Part shown: positions 11,106-21,782 of the stretch, in pieces | Numbering within the stretch: the stretch's first letter is position 1 | Layout: the number at the start of each line of letters is the position of its first letter | Program-made: the position numbers and the translations under genes | Notes under the pieces: model-generated | Told to the model about the DNA's origin: nothing | Databases searched by the model: none | The model's input: only the letters and a program-made list of their open reading frames with translations | From: Membranipora membranacea | Taxonomy: Eukaryota > Bryozoa > Gymnolaemata > Cheilostomatida > Membraniporidae | Direction: 5' to 3' | Length of the DNA stretch: 64,000 nucleotides | Assembly (NCBI GenBank): GCA_914767715.1 | Contig: OU612072.1 | Span: forward strand, 5,394,001-5,458,000

Positions 11106-12026
11106 TTATGGTTTTCTCGACATTCGACTACCAAGTGAACTTGATATGTTTGAGTGTTTTACCGTATTAGGTTTGGTCGAGAGGAAGGCTGTTTCCGCCT
11201 TATCAGTGAGAGAGAATGTATATAGTGCGTAGTTAATGAGTGATTGGGTCTTTTTCTCAAGATGATATTCATGGTCCACCACTCCACAGTTGCGTCCATC
11301 CGTTAAAAAAAACCGCTGTACTCCGTTGCCTTCACGCGCACAAGTATAATTAAAACTCTTCATTATTATACTTCTGATGTATGGGCAGCAACTTTGCACT
11401 ATATCAATGCATCTCAGTCCATCATTATTCATATCTTTCAAAACTGTTGACCTCCGCGCCTGCAGTGGCAGACGCATAATGAAGTCCCCAAAACTTTTAA
11501 CATTCTGTAAAGCTGCAAAGTAGTGGCCTGGATGATTCCCGTGTTTGTCTGGGAACAAGTATTCTTCAGTGTTCAAACAGTCCACTAACTCCCATACAAT
11601 ATCACTCTTTTTAGATATCCAGCTTTTTGCAGCCATATGGAATATGGTGAGACCATCATTATTTTTCTTCCTTATAAGGTTCCTCAGTCTATCTCCATCC
11701 TTCGCAATACATTCTAGTAGTGTTGATAGCGTTTCTATATTCATTTCATCTATGAAATGCAACGGTGAGTTCCCTTCCCAATCTGAGTCTAATAGTACAT
11801 CGATATATGGCTTGAACTTAGCATCACTGAAGACGTACTGAATGATATCTATGGCATTGTTTATTGCTGCTGTGTGAAGCAAAGACTGGCCCGTGAAGTT
11901 GAGTTTACATATGAGGTTTCTCTGCTGATCACTATTTTTATCTTTGAGCAATGCTTCGAATGTAAAAACGTCCCGGGATCGGTGGAGTGTACCGTTTCCA
12001 CCACACACCTCCAACCACAACTCCAT
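11106..12026 (-). CDS. Ankyrin-repeat protein or N-terminal exon of the caspase
   Basis: One long minus-strand frame starts at ATG 12026-12024 and runs to a stop at 11106. It contains at least four ankyrin-type units (GQSLLHTAAINNAIDIIQYV; then GNSPLHF, DGLTIFHMAAK and GNHPGHYFAA with matching second helices), folds that bind other proteins. A frame stop just upstream and a possible acceptor at about 12039 leave the true 5' end open. There are two readings. Unspliced, it ends as a ~306-residue ankyrin protein; a possible minus-strand AATAAA lies near 10917. Spliced, the phase-0 donor ACG/GTAAAA after 11163 joins the caspase exon at 10820 in frame across a 342-base intron, giving an ankyrin-caspase protein. 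The second reading is attractive because the caspase exons otherwise lack a start. The donor is only moderate. Confidence 0.7.
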   Translation of the reverse strand: MELWLEVCGGNGTLHRSRDVFTFEALLKDKNSDQQRNLICKLNFTGQSLLHTAAINNAIDIIQYVFSDAKFKPYIDVLLDSDWEGNSPLHFIDEMNIETLSTLLECIAKDGDRLRNLIRKKNNDGLTIFHMAAKSWISKKSDIVWELVDCLNTEEYLFPDKHGNHPGHYFAALQNVKSFGDFIMRLPLQARRSTVLKDMNNDGLRCIDIVQSCCPYIRSIIMKSFNYTCAREGNGVQRFFLTDGRNCGVVDHEYHLEKKTQSLINYALYTFSLTDKAETAFLSTKPNTVKHSNISSSLGSRMSRKP

Positions 12027-12089
12027 ATCCGCTGGCACCCTGAGCGAGCCTTATGAGCTTGGTGTGCTAGATCTGCAGTCATCATAGTG

Positions 12090-13669
12090 AAACTTTTCGA
12101 TGGGCTCCATACCTGCCTCTGCTAATCACATATCTAGTAAAACCTCAATGTGAAACTTCTCTGCTACTTAAACTTGATCAGCACAGTTAAACTGTTCGTA
12201 AGGAACTAAACCAGCTTATTGCCACACACCAGTGATGTGTTATGTAAACAGTTGCTATAATCAGTTACGCATGAATGAATAGCAAACTATGTAAATAGTT
12301 TAGATAAGAGAGTAGCACTTACTGATTCATCTCTTTGTACACTGAACTTTTACTAATGAATGTGAAGGTGGTTGTTGACGGCAAATTATTTTTGTGAATA
12401 TAAACACAAAACTTTGGACTTGCTGCTTCTCACTACTTACTTATCTGAGTAGTGACTATATCTTATACTCGTCAAATAATATCTTAAGCCTTGTACCCAC
12501 CAATGTGCTTTTTTAATCTCAGGAATTTCTAAGATTTTGCACTGGCAATCATTAAAGAATTTGTGGGTACCACAAAATGCAGCACAACATATCGCACAAC
12601 ATATCGCACGAAAGTAGAATCAATTTTACTTTCGTGCGAAGGTATTTGTAAACGCATGATCTCTGTGTATTTTGTACCCAGCAATCACAGCAATGCGCAA
12701 GTGGTCGTGCATGATCGCAGATGAGTTCCTGGGACAGTTATGTAGTTGATGGGTACCAGGCTTTAGAGATTGATCGATCTATTTAAAATTTTAGAATTCA
12801 GAATAATTATAACATCTGTGCTGTTTTTAGCTATTAGTTCTACTAATTCTTATGATATGATACTGTTGTTGAATAAGTAACTGGTTGGGGTGAATATGTA
12901 TTTTAAATCCTGATTAGCTAAGGGTATTGTCTCATTACTTCGGTAAATCTTTTTAGGAATTATTGGTGTGAAAGGAAGTTGAGTATTTTATGCTTTGACC
13001 AACAAACACCTTTATTAATTCTGAGATCGCACCCAGTTACATTGAATTGCTCAAACCCCTTCCGTTGTGCCTAGAGGAATTGCTTTCCTCAGTAGTGACT
13101 GATGGATATCCTGTTGCTGGGAGATCAAACGAGTTACCCTTATAGATCCTCCTTTGTGATATTTCACTCAACTGCAAATTGTTCTGCACAGAGTAACTCC
13201 CGTGTCTATCAAACCTGTTACAACCTTGAACAAAATTACTAGGTCATTTTTTGTTTAAGATCAATTTGACGAAGCCTCTGCGGAAAATCCTATTATCCTT
13301 ATGTCTATGCAGACTGTTACAGATAATTCAACTTGTATACTTCACAGCGCACATGAAGGAGTATGGTGTAGACAGTGTGAGAATTGCAAATGTCGAACTT
13401 TTAATAGGTACAATGTGTTCAGTAGAAGAAACATAGACTATTATGCACTTAGGGCCTAATTTTCTGAGAAAACAATCAAGGTGAATTGATATCTAGAATT
13501 AGAACTTCATTTATTTCTGACTGTCTTTTGAGAAACAAACATAGCAGGTCAGAAATTTGTTACAAAGTGGTTGTCCCTATGAGGCTAATTTCTTCAACAA
13601 GGCAGAAAACGGCTACATAATTAATCAATATTGACACTAAATCGTTTTTCCCAATTGATGAACCATTCT
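12090..13669. other. Intergenic, no gene recognised
   Basis: This is the upstream region of the ankyrin/caspase locus. It has only short AT-rich frames. A near-palindrome around 12606-12640 (ttCGCACGAAAGTA..TACTTTCGTGCGAA type) is the only local structure seen. Confidence 0.4.
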
Positions 13670-13952
13670 CTATGTTTCCATGTGAGTTTTGAGTTCGAAC
13701 TGAGGCTAATTAGCCTTAGCTTCAGCTATGGAACTGCCTCCGAGATCGGCCTGAGCCCCAAGGTTCAGCTCGCACATATCGGTTAGCATCAAAGACGCAG
13801 GATGCCGGGGTTCAATTCCAGGCGGCAGCAGTTTCAGTTGATGTTTTTTTTCTCAGCTCTAACATAGGAATGGCTGCATATTTCGAGATTGAGCCAAGAA
13901 GTGACAACTCAGCTTGATCTAGGCCGATCTCGAAACTCACATGGAAACATAG
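13670..13952. mobile_element. Palindromic element with a tRNA-like core
   Basis: The ends 13670-13697 and 13925-13952 are inverted copies of one another over 28 bases (outer part TATGTTTCCATGTGAGTTT) with two mismatches. Between them, near 13765-13835, the plus strand carries a stretch resembling a tRNA: a GGTTAGCAT D-loop-like piece followed about 30 bases later by GGGGTTCAATTCC, a match to the pol III B box. The combination suggests a MITE-like element that contains, or captured, a tRNA-derived SINE head. No coding capacity is seen. Confidence 0.55.
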
Positions 13953-14319
13953 TGATTGCAAAATTGATGCAATGAACTCACATTATAACATGATTATATC
14001 ATATTGCGAGAGTTGATTGCATCAAATTTGGAAACAATAAAATATAATGTAAACCAATAAAACGTAGAATCAATTTCGAGCAATGCCATTCAGGTTGAAG
14101 TAAAACCCACTCAGGTCAGGGCAACTAATGTTAAAAGGACAGCAAGCAGCTACAAAAAAAAGGTTATGTCACCATGGCTTTACGCTAAGCCTTTACATTG
14201 TTAGTTGTATTGTGGTTGATGTTGTTTATTATCACCTTTCAAGTTTATGAGTGTTTTGTTTCCTAAACAATCACCTGAACAAATTGATGCGAATGATTTC
14301 GAGACTTTCATAATATAAG

Positions 14320-14636
14320 CTTTGAGGCCCAAAGACTGTGGTTTGAATAGTAATAATATAGAGGGGAGCTTTGAAGGCTACGAGACGAGCAGAAATTTTG
14401 AAGGTAGCAACATTGTTGAGCAGGTAATAACAACACAAACTATAATAACATTAAATAGTTATACTATCAGGTACCCGCATACATTGAGCTCTGACTTGTC
14501 AAAACATCAGGTAAGCGCTTATAGAAAAATGCATAAAGTAAAGAAAATTACTTTGACTCAAGTAACAAAGTTATCGAAAGGAATTAACATAACACCTAAA
14601 GTCAAATCAGACGTACTAGACAAGGTTGAGACATGA
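14320..14636 (+). other. Possible small exons of an unidentified plus-strand gene
   Basis: A frame stays open for about 104 codons in AT-rich sequence, and donor-like sites inside it fit phase: GAGCAG/GTAATA near 14421 and CATCAG/GTAAGC near 14512. Joining the second to the acceptor near 15017 gives a short frame that stops after eight codons. There is no start, homology or signal peptide, so this may be chance. Confidence 0.15.
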
Positions 14637-15386
14637 TTTGTACCTCAAAACCTGTTGATCATTAAGTTTGCTCATCAATCAGCATAAAACTGGAGTGGAT
14701 GATATATTACTTTTTTCATTAAGTCTGTGACATTTTTGTTAGTTTTTCCAACCTCACAATGTTACTGTGATGCCGCAATTCTTCGTTTTGAATGAATGAA
14801 TTATGAATGAGTTTATTGAGTAATTATGCCATAGAAATATCACAATTTGACATATTCTCTCTGTGAAATTACTAGTTATTCAAGACATGAATACTGAAAG
14901 GTATAAAACTATCTAAAAACCTGTTTGTGCGAGTTCTAGGCATCCTGTAATGATAAAGATTAACTCATAGCAGCTGTGTAAAATATTTGTCTGACATTTT
15001 AATAATGTCTTCAACAGGTGCTTCTGGTAGGACGATCTGACTAACCACAGGGAGTGAGATTTGAGCTCAGTATGTCAAAACTTCCTGCCAAGGATATATC
15101 AGCTGATGATTTGTTTTACCTGTTCAAGAGAGAGAACAACTCTTTGCATACTATTGTTTAAAGGTAAACTGTATATTAACTTTCCATTCGTTTTACCAGG
15201 TTCTATCTAGATTTTTATGACCATGATAACCCTTTATATTTCATCCGTAAATCCTTTTGTCATATTTGAGATCTGATTTAATTATTACCTTCAATGTTTG
15301 TGAGCCTGGCCATCTCCCAGGTAAAATGTGATGACATATATTCAATTTTTTTTTCTTTGTTGGTATTACTCTCATTCGATGAGAGC

Positions 15387-15470
15387 ATATATAATATAAC
15401 TATAACATAATATGATATAATATAACATAATATGACATAACATAATATATAATATAAACATAACATAATT
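15387..15470. repeat. AT-rich simple repeat (TAATATAACA-like units)
   Basis: Imperfect tandem units of the type ATAATATAACATA fill this stretch. They produce a spurious Tyr/Ile/Leu-rich antisense frame. Confidence 0.85.
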
Positions 15471-15957
15471 AAAACCAGAAAATAACAAATATGTATGCCC
15501 ATGAGAGCAAGAAACTTCAGAGGAGAGCGGTCACTTCTCACCGCTGGCTTAAATCTTTGGAATGAGCGACAGTGAAATGGTACCACCTTGTCTGCCGGGA
15601 TGGCTTAAGGCCGCTCTGTGGGAATTGTATGCTCCCAAGTCAAAAGTGGCTAGCCAATAATGGTTGCCGATGCCTGTAATATCGCTGAAAACCATCTATC
15701 TGATCATGCTCGCAATTGTAGTCATAGACAAACTGACCATTTCACTGCCCCAATTTTAAAGTTGACTTTTTTATGTGCAGCAATTTATATTTTCTTATGT
15801 ATTGATGCAGACACCAAATTATGCTAAATTTATATCCTTCCTGGTTATAACAAAGATCGTGACCAATATTTTGTGACTCAAATGATTAAATCTTTTGATT
15901 TTGTTTGAATTATATTAGTTTATCCAAAAGAAACTCTCTGATGTATAGTGAATTGTC

Positions 15958-16216
15958 AATAGGTAACTTCGCGCCCTTGGTATCTATATTAAATAATCAT
16001 TAATTATAATCATTTTCATGGGGAAATCCAATTGAATAGATATTATGATTAGGTATACGGTTTTTCAATGATATTGAAATGAAACTTAGAATTATCTCCT
16101 CATTGGTAATAGGGAGACAACTTGAATTCAAGTTGGATTCAGTTGGATTTCCCCATGAAAATGATTATAATTAATGATTATTTAATATAGATACCAAGGG
16201 CGCGAAGTTACCTATT
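15958..16216. mobile_element. MITE with 80-bp terminal inverted repeats
   Basis: Left arm 15958-16037 and right arm 16137-16216 are inverted copies with a single mismatch (at 16032), separated by about 99 bases. The ends flank a TA on each side (15960-15961 and 16213-16214), compatible with a TA target duplication and inner ends GGTAACTTCGCGCCC. There is no coding frame. Near-identity of the arms implies recent insertion or ongoing conversion. Confidence 0.85.
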
Positions 16217-17391
16217 ACTCACTGATCTCGATTTCTTGAGTCTGATGCGGGAAAATACAATTACTCAACTTTCTGTCATTACAATATTTGGAAAATTTGT
16301 CGCCCCTGACTCAGATGCATCGTTTTAAATAAATATTTGTGCGATAACGGTGTGCTGATTACCAATGAAAATCAAATAGTGATAGAAGGAAATTCAAATC
16401 CAAATCAAACAAAATTTTGATATACAGTAAATTTCTTCATTTATTTAATTTTTTTGTGAGGGAATGATGCCTTGATTTCTAATTGAACAATAATCTGCAG
16501 TTTTAACCAACTTTGAGGTGTCATTGTCATGATTATGTTGCAAAATGCACAACCCTTCAATTAGAATTAATGGAATTGTGAACTTTTATAATCATACGCC
16601 AGGGGCTCGGATATGTCACCAAGGCTCTAGAGAAGAATCAGCGGTGAAGATAGGCCTTCAACCAGTGGTTTGGCAGTTAACAAAATTTCCTGCTAAGGTT
16701 CATCATCTCTGATTACATCCCATACAATTAAGGTAACTCGCTGTTAATGTTATCGCGATCATTGGGATAAAAATTTGCTGTTTGTTTTATTTGGGCTTAA
16801 CCTCTTTGCATATGAGGAAGTCGAGTGTGAGAGCGTGCGAAGGATAAATCCTCCTGAAGTAATACCTATGATTATAATTTCAACTGGTCATCATTTCTCA
16901 TTTCATGGATGATTAAGGTAAAATAACTTGTCCTTCATGTGAACAAGATCATTGAAATAAAGATTTACTGCATGGTCTGATTGAATCATTAATCCAATGA
17001 CTTACTTGACTTAGACGCGTTTTCGTTTCTCCAAACACTGCGAGTGTGAGCCCAAGCTACAGTTTAAAAGTTTTAAGATACTCCAAGTTTCTCCAGCTAA
17101 TAAGCTTCATAACAAGCCCAGAGCTGACCCTCTTGTCCACCAGAAGCTGTGTTATGAGGTATTGAAGTTGACCTATCCACTATTCGCTCATGAGATCGGA
17201 AACCCCATGTGTGAGGTCACAACAGGGTTTCTGACCAATCTTCAACATTTTTTGTATATCAAACTGTTTATGTATAAAAACAACTTATTTCCACTTCAAA
17301 ATCTTCATAAATCCCCTTCAATTTCTTGCTTTGAATTAATCTCTATGATGACAGGACCTATATTGTTGGATTACAACACACTTATCTAATT
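16217..17391. other. No gene recognised; one open frame near 17013-17389
   Basis: A plus-strand frame from about 17013 to 17389 is open for about 125 codons without an obvious start and runs up to the LINE fragment. I find no recognisable motif in it; it may be LINE flank or an unidentified exon. Confidence 0.3.
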
Positions 17392-18149
17392 TTGACAAAA
17401 TTACATTGTCCAAAGTTTCTAATGGTAGAATCTATCTATGTAAAATGTATGTCGGTTGCATCACATCATTTTGCCACACTCATTCATAGTTTCATCACAT
17501 CTCGCATCGATTTCTGCAACTCCATCTATTTCACCCTCCCAGACTTTGCCCGCAATCAAATTCAAACTATCCAAAACAGCTGCGCAAAATGCTTCACTGG
17601 TGCACGGCGATTCGACTCCGCCACCGCTGCACTAAAGTCACTCCACTGGCTTCCTATCAAAGCCAGAGCTCAAATCAAAATTCTACTTTTTGCGTACAAG
17701 ATCTATCATAACTCTCCTGATACGCCATCTTGTTTCATCAATCAATTCCTGAACCTCGCCGTGTCACTAGAAGCAGCTCAAAAATCATCATCGCATCCCA
17801 TCACACCTCTCGCTTGGCCAAATTCGGTGGAAAATCCCTATCATCATCACTCGTAACCCTCTGGAATTCCCTGCCCCTGATTTGCAGCTGTTGCCGAGCC
17901 TTACCGGTATTAAGTCCGCTACTAAAACGTATTTATTTAGGTTGTACTTTAAGTAATTAGATTTTATTTTATAGATTTATATAGCAGTATCAGAATTATG
18001 TTTTAATTTTATCCTCATGCACATATTTTATCCATTTTATTTCACCTTTATTTTATTGGTTTTAATGTAATAACGCTTAGAAATTTTTGCTCTGCAATTT
18101 TATTAAGCGTTTCACAAATAAACTTTATTATTATTATTATTATTATTAT
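17392..18149 (+). mobile_element. LINE 3' end (CR1/L2-like), frameshifted
   Basis: The frame 17392-17856 reads LIHSFITSRIDFCNSIYF, then IQNSCAKCFTGARRFD and LKSLHWLPIKARAQIKILLF. These blocks are characteristic of the C-terminal third of CR1/L2-like LINE polyproteins. The sequence then continues in another frame (from about 17730) with the terminal blocks RSSSKIIIASHHTSRLAKFG and LVTLWNSLPL, so a frameshift lies near 17755-17780. An AT-rich 3' UTR follows with AATAAA near 18118 and a terminal (ATT)n run at 18124-18149, the usual 3' end of such elements. It is 5'-truncated and inactive. Confidence 0.85.
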
Positions 18150-19170
18150 CATGTCCTCTCAGGCAAGGTTCGCAAGGAAGCGCCAGAGAGGCCTTATTAT
18201 GATAATTCGTAACCTCAGTGCTAGTTTCCAGATTCAGCTGTTCTTGGGCTCATTTTAAGGCCTATAAGCTGGAGCAGTTCCTACGATTATTCGGTGGATG
18301 CTTTAACGCCTGTCAAAAGACTTAAGCCACCAGCGGTAGCTACCTGCTGGCTGGCTGTTATAACAACTCATATTGAGAATCAGTCCCTCAGATAGTCATA
18401 GAATCTTTATCTGTATCTGCTAGGATCTCACAGTTATGGGTAGTAAACATGCAGAGCTTGTTCTTTCGTCGACAGAGGTCTAGAGAAGGTTCGGAGGAGG
18501 TCTCAGAAACTCTATATCCAGGAGTGTGGCCTGGGCTTTTCGAATTTATCAGGCCCTATGTGGATCTGTATGTACTTCTACTTTGCTGCATCCGATGGCC
18601 CCTCTCTTATTGTCCTCACTTCTATTTTTCCCAGATGTTATCGGGCTATTTTTAAAATTCTTTCCTACTTACCAACTAATCCATTGGCACCCATTAGACA
18701 CTGCAGACCCCTTGAGGCGTCATTACTTTCCTATCAGTTAATGAACTGCCATATATCATAACTTTCATTATTCTTTTTCCATTTGAAACACGGCAAAATA
18801 TTCTCATCCTGTACGGTATAACTTAATTGTTCAGAAAAAGGGAGGCAGGGAGAATCGCCCAGATGTAAGGCTGTAAGTTTTTTTACATTGTTCTTTTGTC
18901 ATGCCCATTCTAGTTTTCAATCATATTAAGTTTAAATTATGTTGTTATTGGTTGAATAGCGCAAGTGTTGTCAGTTATAAGGATATTGAGAGAAATATTT
19001 CAAATGGAGACGCAATGGACTAATATTGTACTATGACCAGAAACAGCGTTGAAATAAATAAGTAAAATCAATTGTATATTCAGCGACTATTCGGCTGAGC
19101 TGGGCGTGGTCAAGCTGTGCAGTCAAGTAACATGGGTAAAGCCTTACTATATTGGCAGCCTGACAATATC
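18150..19170. other. Intergenic, no gene recognised
   Basis: Short overlapping plus-strand frames occur at 18449-18761. None has motifs or well-placed splice sites. Confidence 0.4.
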
Positions 19171-19176
19171 TGAGCT

Positions 19177-19184
19177 ATATATAA
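19177..19184 (+). promoter_or_regulatory. TATA box upstream of a putative secreted-protein exon
   Basis: TATATAAG lies 80 bases upstream of the ATG at 19264. A transcript starting about 30 bases on (near 19210) would have a ~55-base leader. Confidence 0.4.
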
Positions 19185-19263
19185 GGAGCTGTATATCACT
19201 AGAATACCAGTTACAATCCGAAGGCACAATCGGCTGAACATCAAAAGATTTAAAATTATCACA

Positions 19264-19771
19264 ATGAATAGTTGGGCTACAGTACGCCTTGTATTCTCTG
19301 CTCTGGCTTCAAGCGGCAGCTGTTTAATCACTGATCATGTATCGACTGCCTTGGAGAGGTAAGATATTTTTCATGCAAGAGTTCAAAAGATTGCAGATGT
19401 TCATGGAACTAAATTGTTTAGCACAATAATTGGCGTTTGCTGATGAAAGTCAAGTTTGTTTGCTTTGTTTTTATTGAGGAACTGGAAGTGCTTTACAGTA
19501 ATTTAATTTATTATTTTTATAAATATTGGAGGGAAAAACTGATATTTTCCCGTTGGCAGTCTACTCAGAGTGCGCATAGATTATTATTGAAATCCTTTAT
19601 TATTTCTCTCAGATTACAGGTGCGGCTGGTGCGGCTGGTGCGGCTGGTGCGGCAGGTACTTGTGATTTATTTAATGGTGTGGAGAAATGTGGGAAATATT
19701 TAATAAGCGAGGCCTTCTACAATACCTGCAATATTCCAGATGGTTTGTACATGAATGCTGTATATTTGTGA
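19264..19771 (+). CDS. Putative secreted protein, exon model incomplete
   Basis: The ATG at 19264 opens a leader-like sequence (VRLVFSALASSGSC) that ends at a strong donor, AG/GTAAGA, after 19358. A second exon (from 19613 or 19620) has, in one frame, four Gly-Ala-Ala units encoded by a 9-base tandem repeat, followed by a Cys-spaced segment (GTCDLFNGVEKCGKYL, then YNTCNIPDG) that reads to a stop at 19771. The two exons do not join in that frame (exon 1 ends in phase 2), so a small exon is missing, a different donor is used, or there is a frame error. The family is unknown. The TATA box, leader and cysteines are what make it worth noting. Confidence 0.3.
19620..19655 (+). repeat. Four tandem 9-base units (GGTGCGGCT)
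   Basis: Four consecutive 9-base units, the last with one change, lie at the start of the second exon of the putative secreted protein and encode Gly-Ala-Ala in the frame preferred there. Confidence 0.85.
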
Positions 19772-21589
19772 TTGTATCATTGAATACTCAGTTGAGTCAT
19801 TTTCACAGCGTGCCAATTTTGTTTGATAGCATTGATTTGCACTAGTGGTGGCAATGTCTCGGTTTCGGGAGATTTGTCTCCTCGAGACACTGTCGGGACT
19901 TGTTCACATCAACATTTTTATCACGATTACCCAATGGGCCATACGACCAGTCAAAACCCAACCATACTGTATTATGATGTGTTATCGTGACCATAGATCT
20001 TCCAAAATGATGATATCTAAATTAGTAAAGTCATTTCTGTATCATATTCAATTTCCAGATGTCAATGAAGTGGAGCTTTTTCAATTTTATCGGCATCATT
20101 ACATGTCCCGATCTCGTCTCGAATTTTTGTTGTTGTTTCTGTGTTGTCCTGTCTCGCCAAAATCTGACAATTTGCCATCACTATACTGGGTCAAGGATTG
20201 ATAGGGGAATGGGAAAGTGGTATATATTAAGCTTAAATTCATTTGACTGAATGAAGTTTTCTGCATGGGTGTGTAAAAACACTCCATCAACTCACCCAAG
20301 TGCAACTCACAATATTGAACCACATTTTATATACTTTTCTTGTGGATTCAAACTCATATCCAAAACAATTGGCTGAACAAATTTGGAGTTATCTGCTCTC
20401 ATTTTGCTAAAATAACTCATTTGACTATTTACCTGCAAGTTTTTTTTGGGACATTGATCAACAATGGAGAAATTCAGTAATGCAGAAATTCTCAACTACA
20501 TAGGAAAATAATTTTAATCTTGACATTGCTTAGTTAATTTTGACCATCAATTTTTTTTCTGGACATGAGCGAGGATGCAGACATCACTATTGGTGTGTGA
20601 TGGAACTGTGAGGTCATCAAGCTTTGAGGCCCCAGTTAAGTTACACACGGTGGTTCATCCTGGATACTGATGTTATTAGTAAGGGGTTAGACGGTAGCTT
20701 CGATATCTTTCACAATATCGAATTAATCAAACTGAAAATGCTGACAAGAATCAGTACAACATCTTTTTATTTACTTCATAAAGCATGATGATAGCATTAT
20801 AGGGAGCATTTGAGGCTATGCACAATGGCAAAGCATCAACAGAGAGTCAGCAACAAGAAATCCAGTAGCATTTGTCAACTCTAATTTACAACGGTTAAAA
20901 ACAGATAACCACCCTATAGCCTGAATCAATGAAAGCACCAATAGTGTATGAAAATCATTATCGGGCTTTCACTCCCAATCCATGAGGAGTTGTATAATTA
21001 TTCAAGTTTCACGTTATGAAATATAACCTCTAATTCGTGAAGGACAAAACCTTAATCACCTCGGAGACTCAGGGGTTATTATCTCATATTTCTGAGGGTG
21101 ATGGCACTGTTGCAACTCGGTTCGCAACCATGGATAACTCCTAATCAAAGGTCTACAAGGACCCGCCAAGCAAATGGTGTGGTACTAATTGCCTATTCAT
21201 GAACAAGTTGCAAACTGGGGATTACCAGAGAACATGGAGCAGTGCATAGTCCTTTTCAGAAAAGTCAAATTGATGAGAAGAAATAAAGTTACAACTTCAT
21301 CTTAGTTGTACAGCAATTTTACTCTTCTCTATAATACAGTGGTGTGTGATACACCAAAACTGCTAACAGATACCAAGCTCAAACTGAAACTAGCCAATGT
21401 GTTGGCTTTTATACTGACTTGGTGCCCTCCTTGCTCGACTTCTTACATCTGTAGAACAACAAGAGCTGATCCAATGTAGAGAAAATGACCAATTCCCAAG
21501 TACATTGTTACTATGACTGCAATATACATACAATGGCAATGGTAGGAATCAGAATACATTCCAGGCTGGCACATCAACAACTTGAAAAA
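19772..21589. other. Intergenic, no gene recognised
   Basis: A plus-strand frame at 19845-20201 is open for 118 codons but has a GTG start, no motif and a biased composition. The rest is AT-rich without exons and leads to the 3' end of the CEBPZ gene. Confidence 0.4.
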
Positions 21590-21595
21590 TTTATT
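21590..21595 (-). terminator. Probable poly(A) signal of CEBPZ
   Basis: AATAAA on the minus strand, about 190 bases downstream of the CEBPZ stop codon at 21783. Confidence 0.5.
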
Positions 21596-21782
21596 TGCAG
21601 CTTTTGTATTTAGTAAGAAAGGAAGAAAAATGGAAATATAAGATTCTAATCCGCAGTATGGTCGTATGTCATATCATTTTAACACTTAAGTTAAGTATTA
21701 ACATAGCATTCACATAGCTTACAATGTGCAGTAGAAAAGAAGGTCTAGAACATTAAGACAAAAATGTTCCATCCCACAAAAC

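Noticed and set aside
15278-15586. Tyr/Ile/Leu-rich minus-strand frame resembling a membrane protein
   Set aside because: It is produced by the AT-rich simple repeat at 15387-15470.
19845-20201. 118-codon plus-strand frame after the secreted-protein candidate
   Set aside because: It starts with GTG and has no motif; an overlapping frame is equally plausible and no acceptor decides between them.
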